A stretch of 64,000 bases of DNA, from positions 10,426,571-10,490,570 of the forward strand of contig NC_045138.2 in NCBI RefSeq assembly GCF_008831285.2. The letters run 5' to 3'. Source of the DNA: Nymphaea colorata (Eukaryota; Streptophyta; Magnoliopsida; Nymphaeales; Nymphaeaceae). A program made the position numbers and the translations under genes. The notes under the pieces were generated by a model, which saw only the letters and a program-made list of their open reading frames with translations, did not search any database and was not told the DNA's origin. Shown here piece by piece: positions 1-12,247 of the stretch (the first letter of the stretch is position 1; each line of letters begins with the position of its first letter).

Positions 1-450
1 AGAACGACGCTTCATTTGAAAGGGGGAGCATGTTCCCCTGCATCTAGAGTCTGTACAGTCCTTTGCTTTGCAATGTACATTCTTTGCTTATGTAAAGTCT
101 TGGTGTAAGCTTGTATGTTCACCTGTGTCAGAGTACCCTCCCAAAACGGCTCAAGTGTAAGATTGGGATTCCTTGTTTTGGATAATCGGCATGGGAATTT
201 TGTAAATGACTTCGGCCATCCTTTGTAAGTAAAGTGTAAAAGCTTACTTGCTTTCCCTCGTGATGTACTCAACTTTATGAAGTGAATATATTGCGAGTTT
301 TCTTTCCACTCTCTTTGTGCATTGTGTCTTGAGTTTTCGAAAAAACGTTCAAGTGATCTGCGCCCACTTGAACGAGGTGAAGGCTTGCGGCTTACTGGCG
401 AGAGTTTGCCACACCGCACGATCCAAAGTTGTCGGCCTGTGACAGCCAGT
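1..450 (+). mobile_element. 3' end of a copia-type LTR retrotransposon (polypurine tract plus LTR)
   Basis: Bases 15-28 read TTTGAAAGGGGGAG, a typical polypurine tract. From 31 an LTR-like sequence begins with TGTTCCCC, so the element body lies to the left of the window. The same tract type (TTTGAAAGGGGA) ends the copia fragment near 49.4 kb on the minus strand, which supports a copia origin. The right boundary is not clear: I see no clean CA plus target duplication, and place the end at roughly 420-450. The 135-codon minus-strand frame inside it has no recognisable product. Confidence 0.55.
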
Positions 451-1119
451 TTATCATGATTTATTTTTGCAATCTTATTGATTGGTGCTATCGTATGTGT
501 CTATGAGCACCATGCCAGCAACAAAAACCAAAGAGAACAACGATATATCAATAAAATAATACCTAGACGATGATATATTGATAAAATAATACCTAAAGCA
601 TATGCTAAATTTAGTTTTGTTTATAAGAACAATTTAAAAGCATTGGCACGGCAAGTGGAAACGAGTGGTGGGGATTGCGGGCTGAAGGGCACCAATTCAA
701 GTTGATAAATTTAAGGGCACCAAAATAAATGAGTAAATCATTTAAAGCCCGTGCCTATCTATCTGTGGCTCCCACTGGCTGAAACACGTGCCGGTTGGTG
801 AACACATGCGCATAGTCCCCTTCCTGTGTGTGTCACAAGCACTTGTCTCTGGACCTGGGTAGCGAACACATGCCTTTACTTCTATCATTCTTCTTTTTAT
901 GTAGTTTCTGTCATTCTTCTTTTGTATGCAGTGATTTATAGGTGAGAGGCGTATTCCTCAGCAGCTGTGCATCGAAAACAAAGAAAGAAATGTTGAAAAA
1001 GCAGTTGTTTGTTAAGAAAAAGAAAAAGATATTTCTAGAGGTTTATCCTTGACTCACAGCGAAGTTGAGAACGGAAGAATATATGCTAAGAGAAGTTATG
1101 AAGTAAGTTAAGTTATAAG
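451..1119. other. intergenic, no gene seen
   Basis: AT-rich sequence. Apart from a short direct repeat near 545-595 (two copies of a roughly 40-base unit containing GATATATTGATAAAATAAT or close to it), I see no coding or RNA signal. Confidence 0.6.
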
Positions 1120-1221
1120 TAACCTCAATTACCATCTGTGTCACATGGGTACAAGTACTAGAATCATATATAACCTCAATTACCATCTGTGCCACATGGG
1201 TACGAGTACTAGCATCATAGA
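1120..1221. repeat. 51-bp tandem duplication, two copies
   Basis: The unit starting AACCTCAATTACCATCTGTG occurs at about 1121 and 1172 with few differences. It contains the phrase CACATGGGTAC, which also occurs in the MITE-like element at 33229-33700, so this may be an internally duplicated relic of that family. Confidence 0.7.
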
Positions 1222-1293
1222 TGTATATGGTGGTATGGATATGGGTACACCAGTTTTGAAAATTTTGAATACAAGGGTATGGTAGAGCATATA

Positions 1294-1677
1294 CGTAACA
1301 CCTCAAAAATGTAGTCTCTTATTTCCTAGCCTTTTTGTGGCTGGAAGTGAAACTGCAAGAGCGACTTGAGATCTGTCGGACCAGGGGTCCAAGCTCAGGA
1401 GTAGGTCGGATCGTTATAGTGGTATCAGAAGACAGTTCAACACTCAAACTTAGGTCCCACACGCGCAGACGCGTGTCTTAAAGAAGGTGGATTGTAACAC
1501 ACACAAAATTTAGTTTCGAATTGAAAATTGTGAGGAACCTTAAGGACTTATAAATGGGATTGTTAAGTAATTGGTTGTCCTCTTAACCTTTTTGGGGTTA
1601 AAACTCAAATTGGTAGGAGGTGGGTTGGAATCCATTAGACCAATAGTCTGAACCCAAAAGTGGGTTAGGTCGTTACA
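1294..1677 (+). mobile_element. TRIM (terminal-repeat retrotransposon in miniature), complete, with TSD
   Basis: A 5' LTR (1294-1418) begins CGTAACACCTC and ends GTTATA. A 3' LTR (1493-1677) begins TGTAACACAC and ends GTTACA. The two align over the segment starting AACCTTTTTG/AGCCTTTTTG and over GGTC-GTTA at the end. Directly after the 5' LTR is TGGTATCAGA (1420-1429), matching the usual initiator-Met tRNA primer-binding site. The internal domain is only about 74 bp and cannot code. The five bases ATATA flank both ends (1289-1293 and 1678-1682), giving a 5-bp target-site duplication. The LTRs are well diverged, so the insertion is old. No 5S rRNA-like segment of the Cassandra type was seen. 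Confidence 0.8.
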
Positions 1678-1682
1678 ATATA

Positions 1683-2738
1683 TATAAATATACATTATAC
1701 ATATAATAATCCACAAAAGTTCTTAAAGTTAAAGAAAAGTGGCAGGGAAATATAGAATCTAAGGGAAATAAGAAAAAAGGATAAAATTAAAAAAAATGAA
1801 AAAATAAACTTTTAAGTTTTAAAATGCAGCCCTACCCGCTTACTTGTGTCGCTGTACCTGCATAAGGACACAGGTAGTTGGCCATATCACATGTACCTAT
1901 GTGACATATATTACAACTTAAAAACTTAAGTGTCTTTTTTTTTTAATTACTGATGACATCTTCGTAAGGCATGATATATACCCAGATTTTCGCAAACTGA
2001 TTTTCAAATGTCTCTCGTCACAAGTGGGAAAAAAGAAAGATGAAAAAACAGCGACTTTATTTTTTGCAATTGTTTGTACAAGTTGGCTTGCTAGAAGCTT
2101 CGACTCATGACTATAAATTTTATAGCACGATGTCCCATTTTTGAGATTTGGAGAAAAAGAAGGACCCAATGATTCTTCTTTCCTTTTTTTAATTGCCTTG
2201 AACTATGAGCAAAATGTTGGCATTAATAAAGTCTTTCTACAAGGAACTAGTTTCACCCAATTGATTCAGCAGTGCTGCTGTATTTTGTTTCAAGTATGAT
2301 AGTCTCATGGCTGACAATTTGGTTTCCCTTTTCAAGTAAAAGAGGTGATAAAAAAATTAAGCTGGTCCACTTGTAAGGGTTCAGCTTCTTCCTTTTGCCA
2401 TGGCGAAATCACCCAATGTAGAGGGCTAGCTTTTCTCTCAACAATGCATTCATTTTAAGAGAACTGTCTCTTTAATAATAGGTTAAAAAAAGGGCCAAAT
2501 TTTCCACCTTATAAAAACAACTCTTCAATCTAAAAGTTGAATGGCTTTGTTTATCATCATTAAAAAGTTTCAAAAGTCCTATTTTATCATCTTCAAGATT
2601 GTCATATATCTCAATGACAAAACCAATGAACGCATGCTCGTGGCTTCTACCTGCAACCCAGCTTAGGGATTTGCCAAAAAAATAACGATTATTAAATGTA
2701 CAAAAAAACTCAGAGATAAAATGAGGACATTATTATTA
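1683..2738. other. intergenic, no gene seen
   Basis: AT-rich with homopolymer runs. Short reading frames on both strands lack recognisable content. Confidence 0.6.
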
Positions 2739-2892
2739 GGGATAATTTTGCAGCAGAGACATTTTGTGAGTGTCTCACTAAATATTGAAGCAGGTTCATG
2801 AAACAATAGTTTAATGACTAATGAATCCGCCTGAATTTTTGGGGACAAATGTATGAGACACTTACAAAATATATGTGCTGCCAAATAACCCC
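2739..2892. mobile_element. Tourist-like MITE (PIF/Harbinger type), 154 bp
   Basis: The left end GGGATAATTTTGCAGCA and the reverse complement of the right end GGGGTTATTTGGCAGCA form terminal inverted repeats. The match continues inward through ATTTTGTGAGTGTCTC versus ATTTTGTAAGTGTCTC. Both ends are flanked by TTA (2736-2738 and 2893-2895), the 3-bp target duplication of PIF/Harbinger elements. No coding capacity. Confidence 0.8.
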
Positions 2893-2895
2893 TTA

Positions 2896-4904
2896 GCGTC
2901 TCAAAAGTGTGTTTGAGAGCAAAGCTACCCTTTGTTAGGGTCACCAAATTCCTATATCTGAATAACATAGAATGGATGGAAACAAAAAATTGGGAAGAAG
3001 TTAAGCCATTTCTTATCCTTCTCCAGCCACTTGGGGATCTTGGGGAAAGGCTGAGGAATTTCTTATTTGTCTTCTCCAGCCATTAGGCTTATTAGTCACA
3101 AATTCTGCTTCCACATTCAACGAGTAGAGACTGGAGGATGCGCTAGATACCCAAGAACATGTGGCATAGTCTACATAAAAGTGTTCGTACCGCAGCTTAT
3201 GGGAACATCAGCTTTAGTGCTTGCCTTGAATTCTATTTTAAGAAGACCTCCAGACTCAAGTATAGCTACCTGAATTACAAATTTGGCAACAAATTGCATT
3301 TGGGGGAGCGCAGGTCCGGTCATATGGATGTGAGAAGCTAAACCTTTAGGTGTTAATCATGGTGATTCCAGTCAGCAGCGGAGACAAAAATTGTTAGCTA
3401 AGAGGCACTAATTTAAAATTTTCATTTTTAAGGGGTTATATATATATATAACGAAAAAGTTTAGAGCTAATGTGGTCAACTACCCACACCCATCAATATG
3501 TAGCTTCTTTATTGATTTTGGTTGTAATGATCATGCAAGCTACAGATTGATATAAATATGAAATGACATATAACTTGTGCAAGCCAAATTTGTCATATTG
3601 TGTCATGCTAGTTTGGTAGAAAAAACACTAGGAAGTGTCCAGTGAAAATGCTCCAAATATTAGGCTAGGTTTATGTGGTTACTATTATTCCATAAATATG
3701 CCTCAATATTTGAGGCAGATCCATTAGATACTCCCTAAGTATCCTTGCTGCCAAACGACCCCTTTATATTCTTCATGGCTCAAAATATGTGACAAACTAC
3801 ATTGTAGAGTGTCATCGTATGTCAATTGCAAGTTTAGTCTATGGAGATCACCGAGCATCCATTGTTCACTATATATATGGTTAGGGTTCTTCTTACTATT
3901 GCTAATGACTTTAATTGTGCAACAGTAGATTATTTAGGTGAAGCAAGTTGGTATGATTAAATAAGTGGTGGAGCCTTTTTTTTTTTTTGGCCAAGGGGCC
4001 GGCATTAATTCAAACCATGTAGACCCCTCAAAGGCATAGTAAATAATTGAAGAGAATTATATACAATTAAACATATGATTCAGGAGCATGATGAATATAC
4101 AAACAAGCAAATTGCTGGGGGCTAACCAATGTATAAGTACATAAATTTTGTAGGACTGTGTGGGCATTCGCCCACGCCCCTTATAATAATATACAGGAAA
4201 ATCTGGAAAGGAAGCATGAATACTGGAAATCTAAGCACCTTGAGTCCGAAGCAGGTTATGTGCACACTCACGTGCATGAAAAATTGTGCACAGGGTGTAC
4301 AATGACAAAAGAAATAAAAAAAAGATTGTGAAAAAGTTAAAAAGTCTAAAATTCTTTATAAAAAAAATTCAAAAATACCCTCCACCTTCTTTGGTGCATA
4401 TTTCTTGTACCTTGATGCAATCTTCCAGCCAAAAGGGCAAAGCTCATTGAAATAAAGGAGAACCCAAGCCATTTTCACTGTGCCAACTAAAGGCAAGCAT
4501 TCAGGTCCCACATTTAATACTTTGTGGAATTCTGAAGACCTTGGTCCATCTATTCGTTGCTTTAGATGTTAATAATTGAGTTAGGTCCCATTTAACTGCC
4601 CTATTCATTTCAAAAACCCCTATTAGTACTAGAAACTACCAAAAAACCTTATGGTTTAGGCGCAAAAGAGACCGATAGCGAGAGTGAGTCTTCATGGAAT
4701 AGCTTTAGTTAAAAGGATACAGGTGGTGATGACAAGGATAACATTTTCTCTTTCTGTCATATTTTGACCATAAGTCCATTGCTTCCAGATTGTAGTGGAA
4801 CAATGCAGTGCAAGTGTAGAACAAATGTCTTCGATGTGATCTTCAACAATAGAGCTTGTCAAAACGTGGTCCCACTAAATATCGACATGATACCCACTAA
4901 ATAT
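2896..4904. other. intergenic with MITE-end fragment
   Basis: No gene recognised. The phrase TGCTGCCAAACGACCCCT near 3750-3768 matches the right terminus of the MITE at 2739-2892, so a partial relative ends here. A weaker copy (TGTTGCCAAACCACCTCT) lies near 39084-39101. A short (TA)n run lies at 3437-3451. Confidence 0.5.
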
Positions 4905-5580
4905 TGACATGATACTTAACCTTAAAATAAGTTTACTATATAAAATTAAAATTGCACGGTTTGAAAAGGAAAACGACTATGCTTTCATAAGCTCCAATGG
5001 GTGAGGCGCATGTGTGCAGCATGTCCCCAGTTTGATCAGCGGGGATTATACGCCTATACAGCCCCTAATTTGGTCCGCCGATGGCTATACTCATGCATCA
5101 AAAGTGGAGTAGGCTTTATGTGCAAGTTGAAGCATGCAACATCTCTGAACTTTGGAGGCATGGAGAAGTGTGAGTGGGGCCAGTTAACTTAACCTTAAAA
5201 TATGTACTATATAAAATTGCATGGTTTGAAAAGGAAAATGACTATGTTTTTACAAGCTCCAACCGGTGGGGTGCATTTGTGCGGCATGTCTCTAGTTTGA
5301 TCCGCAAGAAACTATACTCCTCTACACGCACCCCCAGTTTGATTCGCAGGGATGATACTCATGTACTCAAAGTGGGGGTAGGTTTACATGCAAGTTGAAG
5401 CATGGGACCTGGACTTTGGGGGCATGGATAAGTGGGAGTGGGGCAGGCAGTTTGATCTGTAGGGGGACTATACTTCTGTGCACGCGCCCTCAGTTTGATC
5501 AACCAAAGGTGGGGTAGGTTTGCATGTGAGTTAGAAGCATGGAGACTGGACCCTAGGGATATGAAGAAGTGGGAGTGGAA
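4905..5580. repeat. tandem repeat of about 273 bp, two full copies and one partial
   Basis: CTTAACCTTAAAATA occurs at about 4916 and 5189. The phrases AAAATTGCAYGGTTTGAAAAGG, AGTTTGATC, GTGGGGTAGGTTTRCATG-like text and GGCATGGAGAAGTG-like text then recur in order. A third, incomplete copy starts near 5447 with GTTTGATCTGTAGGGGG. Short open frames on both strands follow the repeat rather than any protein family. Confidence 0.8.
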
Positions 5581-7439
5581 GTGGGGAGGAAGTTTCTCCT
5601 TTTGTTTGAACAATGGAATAACCTCTTGCTCATGCAAAATAACGAAAATGACAGGATACTAATCACTGATCATTTTTTGTCAAACTTTTGACGGGCTCAC
5701 ATTATGACGATTGTAGTATGGTGTGGCCCCCTTGAATGCATGTCATATTATTGTCGGGTGACCACATTAATATGACAGAAAAAACTATACAATAAAAGAG
5801 CTTATTTAAACTCAATTAGCTGAAGAGCAGTCATCTTCCTCTGCAGAAGAACGGATTTCTAAGATAGGTGAGGCAGGAGGTGAACGCCTATCCTATACTC
5901 ATTTGTAGATGGGCGTCCAGAACCGAAGCACAAAAAATTGGTGCATGCATAGGGATTGATACTCCTATTAAAATAATAAAAAACAAACTTCTGTCTCTGA
6001 AATGATGAAAAAGAAAAAATGTCTAAATTGTACTTTTTTTACCAAAAATTTCAGAAATGCTGTCACCTCCGTTTAATGTCAGAAACGCCGCCATCTCCCT
6101 TTGGTGCACCCCTCTCGATCTGATCAACAGCATGGTCTCCATTATGCCTTAGCAGTGAAACCCATTTCCCATAGTCTCTTGAATCACGTTGGGGTTCGTC
6201 TACGTCCCGAACATTTAAGTTCCTATATGATACAAAGCCACCAGGCTCACCGACGGATTTAGAAATCGGATGAGACAAGGCACCTACATTGACCCCAGAA
6301 GGTGACGAAGAGGCAAGGGCAATGGCACGTACAGTTCATTTGTCACCTGGACTTAGAGTTTCGAGCCTTTGTTTGTAATCACTTTTTTTATTACTATTAT
6401 TTGGACGCTTGTCGTATCCAAATTATGTGGATCCAAGCAAATGGACCCAAGTCGATCCATATCCACCGACCTTTGCTTTTATTTCGAGCTTGGTTGGTCA
6501 TGGTTTGTGTTTTGTTACTTTCCTTTTTCTTCTTTCCTTTTCTGCTCCATTCTTTCTCTTCCACTTGTTTCATTACAGAATTTTAAAATGGAAATCCTTG
6601 TCTGATCCATCACCATTCGACATGTTTTCTTATTTTTGGTTTCTGAAATTATTTTTAACCCTTTAAGTCTCCTAAAAAACGTAACTAAAATTATTCATAC
6701 AAGTATATTTTAAACAGGACTCGCACCAACACGGTCCACTTGGCCTAGCGATGCCACATCGTTATGTTTCGCCCTCAATATAAAACCAGCGGTAAGAACG
6801 ACCGAACAAATTTACCTGTCAAAAACCAGGAGACCACAAAATCATTCCAAATTTAAGGAGAGCAAAGCGGGGAGAGAGAGACTAAAAAGATTCACTAATT
6901 TAAGCAACGAAAGGTTGGCAATATACAATGATAACAGCTACAATAAACACATAGCTACAAACCTGTAGCGTCATAACACCGATCCCACCCCCAAACGCTG
7001 TCACCACTACCCAACAAGAGAAAAGAAGCCAGAGAGTGAGAGAAAGAGAGCCCTGGTCCAGTCCCTGTTACCAACAAACACAACTCAACATAAACGACAG
7101 GGAGAACCCGTCTATGTTTCTTCAGTTGACGGTTTACCACCACCACCACATGGTCACATTAAACATTTGATTGGGAAGGGGAAGAAAAGAGAACAAGGCG
7201 ATAAATGAAAGAAAAAACAAGAAAGGCGAGGAGACTTCACAACGCAGACAGAAAAGGCAGAGCTAGGAGCCACGGTTGGTTTTGCCAATTGAAAGGATCA
7301 TGTTACGAAACCCCCATCTGCTAGCCTTCACTCTTACCGTGTTCTCCTCTCTTTTTCCCTTTTTTTTTTTTTTCCTGCTTTCAGTCTAGAAGAGAGTTGG
7401 TGGTTTCAAACCCCCTTCCCTCCTCCATCTGGTGATTAT
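5581..7439. other. intergenic, includes the 3' flank of the HMGR gene
   Basis: No gene recognised. The right-hand few hundred bases should hold the HMGR 3' UTR, but I see no clear polyadenylation signal on the minus strand. Purine-rich stretches occur near 6865-6885 and 7025-7045. Confidence 0.5.
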
Positions 7440-10400
7440 TTAAGTACATGAGGCAGCCGATGCACAGATGTCCTTGCTCGACCTGTTGTACTTCATATGG
7501 CTCTTGACCAGCTGCCCGGCTGCAAGCGCAGACATGAGGGACAGTTCCCCTGCTAGAACTGCACCGGCGACTACGAGGGCCAGCTTCGTGGCGTTCGTCC
7601 CCGGCGTTTCCATGTTAGAACCCTTCGCACCCAGCAGGTTCAGGCACGCAGATTGAGAAGCTAGCTGTGTGCCACCACCAACTGTGCCCACCTGTTTAGA
7701 ACCACAAAAGCAGAAGCAATGAACCACCATTAAATGTCATGTGAAAAGTAAAAGACAAAAACAAACTAGCAGGTAACAGGGACGAGAACAGCAGGAAAAT
7801 TAAAGAGGAAACAGAAGAACAGAGCAGAAGAGGACAAAGCAATCTAATGGGAGCAATCTGACGGGAGATTTTACTCCTTAGCACGTAGATGAAATGCTAC
7901 CGTCGATATTTTTAATAGTAAGGCCTAAGGAGGCATTGAAAGAACAGCGGCAATAAACTTTTCTAAAGTCTTAGAGTTGCTCGGGAAACCAAGCTGCAAG
8001 TGGAGTTGCAGATCGCCCGCTTGCGTTTGGCCCGAAGGAAAAGCCAGAACATCAAGTATCTTGACAGCGATCAATTAAATAAAATTCAAAGAATCTCAAG
8101 AAGGGACAGCGAATGCTTAGAATCAGGCACATGGCACCCGTCATCAAGCAGCCAAGCAAAGGACAGACTGGCATCAATGGCCACCTATCAGAAAGCGGTG
8201 GCTACAAAGCCTAAGTACCCCACCAGATCACAGTAAGATCACAGTAGGAAAAGCAAAAATCAAATACAGCAACCCAATTTACCATAGAAGCAAGAAATTA
8301 AAAAAGTGGGACATTAGACAACCTCCAAGATGACCGCGAAGAGAGAGAGAGATTGTGTGTCCTGAATTTACCTCGATGCAAGGCATGGAAACAGAGATGT
8401 AAAGGTCCTTGCCATTGTCTGCAAACTCCATCATGGTGATACACTGGGAGCTCTCAACATTCTGGGCAGGGTCCTGACCTGTGGCAATGAAAATGGCGGA
8501 CACTATGTTACTCGCGTGAGCGTTAAACCCGCCTAGTGACCCTGCCACTGCTGACCCAACTAAGTTCTTTCTGTTGTTTAGATCCACCAATGCAGAGACC
8601 GACGTTTTCAGCACCGACCTCACCACCTCTTCTTTTATTATGGCATCACATACCACCGACTTCCCACGTCCTTCAATCCAGTTAACGGCAGCAGGCTTCT
8701 TATCTGAACAGTAATTTCCTGCAAAGAAAGCTTTTCAGAAAGCTTAACGAAGCTTGATGAAGGCCAGAATGGAGCCCATGCAATACTTGTTACTTCTCTT
8801 TCGGGTTCTCATATTCATATGCTTGGCGTGGAAGAATGAGATGAATTTGAAAGAGTTTTTCCCCAGAAAGGGAGGGATACATCTACGATAGTGACATTGT
8901 GGAAAAGAGTCGAGAGAATGATTCAGACATCAAACGACAATATTTCCCGTACAAGCGAATCAAGGATAAATCACTAAGAAAGATGATTCCTAGAACAATA
9001 AAATACCAGATAAGCAAATAAGCTTATATCTATGTAACCACTTAAGAATGTCTCCATATTTTGAAAATGACAACATCATGTTCTTAATAGAAAACCCAAC
9101 CAACCAAGCAGAGTTCATAAATGCGGAAATTACTACACAAAACAGTTCAGACCGGTCAAAAATGAAGAAGAGCGGGAAAAATCAATGTTACGAGAAAACA
9201 GCAAGCTAAAAAGGTGCAAACCTGAAAGGCTGATGATATCCATGTCCGGGAAATCATTGCGAAGAAAGTCCAGCACGTTCTGCACTCCCTTGGAGACCAT
9301 GTTCATGCCCATGGCATCCCCTGTGGCGCAAACGAATCTCATGTAAAGGATCCTTCCCGCTAACGCGCACTTTATACTCTGCAGCCTAGCAAATCTGCTC
9401 GTCCTGCAATTCAGAGAAAGGAAATAAGCATAGATGTGACGCGAGAGAGAGAGAGTTCAAGTCACACCATCTCACAGACCAAAAACCAATCATTCAGAAC
9501 AAAAAAAACCCACCTAGAAAATAAAATGCAACTTGGAACTTAGCATAGATTTGATATCCAATAACACAGAGATGAATTTAACATGTCGGGGAAAGATGAT
9601 GGTGCATCTAAAATAATGGACACTACACCACAAAGGCCAATGGTAAATCACAGTCAACATTTACAAAAATGAGAGAAGTAAAAAAAAGAAAAAGAAAGAA
9701 AAAACACACACACACAATAGCGGCTCGAGATTCAGAGTTTCCTCCAACAAAAAATAGATATTGTACGAAAAAAAAAAGAGTTAATAGATGAAGAGAAAGC
9801 TTTCCTCCAAAAGCTACAAAGAGAACCATCCACACCACAAGCAAATGGATTGAAGAGGAATTTGAAGAGCAGAACACCCGACAAGACAAACAGAGAATTT
9901 TTCACATGAAGTAAAATCGAAATTCAAAGGGGACACAAATAAATCTTTTGAAAGCAAAACAAAGAAGGTAAGGAGCGTAGAAAGCCGAATAAGAAACATC
10001 CAAACAGGAAGAACCCCGGAACAGTACCTATTGAAAACCATGGACACGGTCTCAAAGTTCATTGGGTCTTCAAGGAAGAACTTGAGCTCAGCAGCTCTTC
10101 TCGCAGATGCCAACCTCACCGCCGGTGCCCTGCTCATCCCATCTCTCACGCAGACGGAGTCCACCCCACCGGAAGCATAAATCGCCTTACACCCCCTGTT
10201 GGTGCTCGCGACCAAGCATCCCTCCGTGGTCGCCATCGGCACATACACCTCCCCCTTCCCCTTCATCAGCAAAGGCCCCGCAATCCCCACTGGAATCTGC
10301 ACATACCCGATGGGCAACTCGCAGCATTGCCCCAAGATCGAGCCGTAATCAAATCCATCCAGCGGCAACCCGTCAACCGACCTCCCGGAGACGATCTCCA

Positions 10401-10944
10401 GTGCCTTACGCCTCACGCCCGCAGCCCGCTGGCAATCGCCTAACCTCGACTCCAGCGTATGGGACGGCACGGTGCCATTAACGACCCCCATGATGACCTC
10501 CTCCTCGGGGTCCCCGGCAAGGTCGGCGGGCTGAGCGCGCAACGGAGCCTGTACGGCACATGGGGGGGAGGCCTGCCGATGGGGCTCGGGCTCTAGATCG
10601 TCCCACTCTTCTGAGGACCGAGAGACGAAGGGCTGGACATAGATTATGCCGAAGAAGCCAAAGAGGTAGATGAAGGAAGAAAGGAAGGAAAGAATGGCGA
10701 CGATCTCCCAGAAGGTGAGGAGATGGAGGAGGGTGTTGGTCCGGATCTTCTCGCGCCACCTGCGCATCAGGTAGTAGGACGAAAGGAAGAAGAGGACCAG
10801 GAAGAACTTGTTGGTGACATTGGCGGGAAGGGGGAGGGCGTCAGACGCCAACGCCAGACGAGTCTTCGCCCTCCCAGCCGCCTGGTTGGCGGCGGCGCCC
10901 TTGGGTTCCGGCCGCTTGGCCACCACCCTTCGCCGTGTCTCCAT
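7440..10944 (-). CDS. HMGR: 3-hydroxy-3-methylglutaryl-CoA reductase, four exons, intact (565 aa)
   Basis: It reduces HMG-CoA to mevalonate with NADPH, the committed step of the cytosolic isoprenoid pathway. It sits in the ER membrane with its catalytic domain in the cytosol. Exons on the minus strand: 10944-10028, 9403-9222, 8718-8372, 7691-7440, all with GT-AG introns, and the 1698-bp frame is unbroken. The N terminus begins METRRR, an arginine motif like that of plant HMGRs. Two hydrophobic segments follow (about 46-60 and 77-103), then a short variable linker. Catalytic residues are visible: Glu241 in [10 protein letters not shown], Lys373/374 in [10 protein letters not shown], Asp449 in GQDPAQN, His547 in [11 protein letters not shown]. 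Cofactor motifs DAMGMNM (335-341) and GTVGGGTQ (484-491) are present. The serines after His547 (NRSS) match the known SnRK1 phosphorylation position. Length and four-exon layout are normal for plants. The start is the first Met of the conserved N terminus. Confidence 0.97.
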
Positions 10945-11079
10945 TCGAGATGGGGGTGAAAGGTGAGGGTCGAGTTAGGCACGGAAGGTAAGTGGGCTGG
11001 CAGCCGGAAATTCCCGGAACACTTCCCGGCGGGCAGATCGGTGAGTTTCGGGTGCAAATGGAGCGTCGTGAGGGCCCTT

Positions 11080-11086
11080 CTTTATA
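11080..11086 (-). promoter_or_regulatory. TATA box of the HMGR gene
   Basis: The minus strand reads TATAAAG about 136 bp upstream of the HMGR start codon. This predicts transcription starting near 11055 and a leader of about 110 nt. The flanking sequence is GC-rich and otherwise free of recognisable elements. Confidence 0.65.
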
Positions 11087-11829
11087 CAGGCTCCGAGGAC
11101 GGCAGACGCGAGGGCGATGTCGGGGCACGTGGCTTGGGGGCCGTAAGTGGTCAGGGCGCCTCTCTTTTACGTTCTTGTCCTTAACCGTCGTTACAATGAC
11201 ATCAAGTAACGATTAATCATTCAAATATTCAGATAATTAAACCAACCGAAAATTTCTTTTCTCTCAAAGGTATAGTTTCACAGCATGGAAATCTCGAATC
11301 GGAAATAAAATTTTTGGAAAGATGTTTGAAGAACGAATGAAATGGAAACTTTGCCACTCATCCCATCTTTTGCTGAATGTTTGGTGGAATAGGAAAAAAA
11401 TTTGAAGTAATTTGTTCGCATCTATGGAGATAAGTTGGAACAAAGAAAGCATTTTTTTTTAATTTAACAAAAAGGTGTGGGATGAGCATGCAATTGTTCT
11501 AAAAGTATTCCTTACAAATTTATTAAAAAAGCTGGGGCGATAAAAAAAAAATGTTCAAATATAATACGATAAATGCTTGAAACTCTCGGTCTTCTTTATT
11601 TCTCCTCTCCCTTCTCTTCTTCCGACCACCAGTAACTCAACATAACCACAAGTCCACAACTCTTTGCTCCACCGGCGACAGAACAGAACGTGGCAAACTG
11701 GCGGCAACATTTGCTGTCCGACTCATTTTCGTGTTTTCTTTTCTGCACCCCTTCTTCACCGTGTGAGTGAAATTGAGCCCGCAATTGGCGAGGACTCTAT
11801 CATTTGCAGGTGGGTCTCATTCATATATA
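11087..11829. other. distal HMGR upstream region, no gene seen
   Basis: Apart from poly(A)/poly(T) runs I see no gene. Regulatory sites for HMGR may lie here but none can be named with confidence. Confidence 0.5.
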
Positions 11830-11857
11830 TCTCTCTCTCTCTCTCTCTCTCTACTCT

Positions 11858-11946
<89 letters not shown>
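11830..11946. repeat. compound microsatellite (CT)n then (TA)n
   Basis: A (CT)n run at 11830-11852 is followed by about 42 perfect TA dinucleotides at 11862-11946, roughly 750-870 bp upstream of the HMGR TATA box. Reading frames across it are artefacts. Confidence 0.97.
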
Positions 11947-11948
<2 letters not shown>

Positions 11949-12247
11949 TGGAATAGGATTTCTGCAACCAGTGACGAAACCAAAAAATTTTGAGTGAGAA
12001 GCACTAACTTGTTGAAGAAAATGAGTGATTGCAGGACACTAACTGCGGTCTGGTGTGGGCATCATATACGGTTGGACCTAACTGCACATAATATAAAATT
12101 TTTGGGGTTGGGGTGCACGCCATCGACAGAATAGCTCTCCTATTTTTTGAAACCCTTTGCCTTGAGGAGGATTTGAGTGGAAACCTGTCACCTCATGCTC
12201 TAGGAGACGAGGAGAAAAGAGTAACTTTTTAGCATAGTTTAAAATGT
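11947..12247. other. MITE-end fragment and flank of the gypsy nest
   Basis: The phrase CAGTGACGAAACCAAAAAAT (11970-11989) resembles the degenerate end of a common plant hAT-type MITE family. No second end is visible. The stretch ends with TAGTTTAAAATGT (12235-12247), which recurs at 25565-25577 on the far side of the nest. Confidence 0.4.

Noticed and set aside
1294-1677. Cassandra-type TRIM carrying 5S rRNA
   Set aside because: The LTRs contain no recognisable 5S promoter boxes or 5S sequence.
10107-11216. Several open frames on the plus strand and alternative minus frames around 10.1-11.2 kb
   Set aside because: They are GC-rich shadows of HMGR exon 1 and its leader, and have no domain.
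11664-11997. Plus-strand frames of 76-109 codons with long IYIYIY runs
   Set aside because: They simply translate the (CT)n/(TA)n microsatellite.
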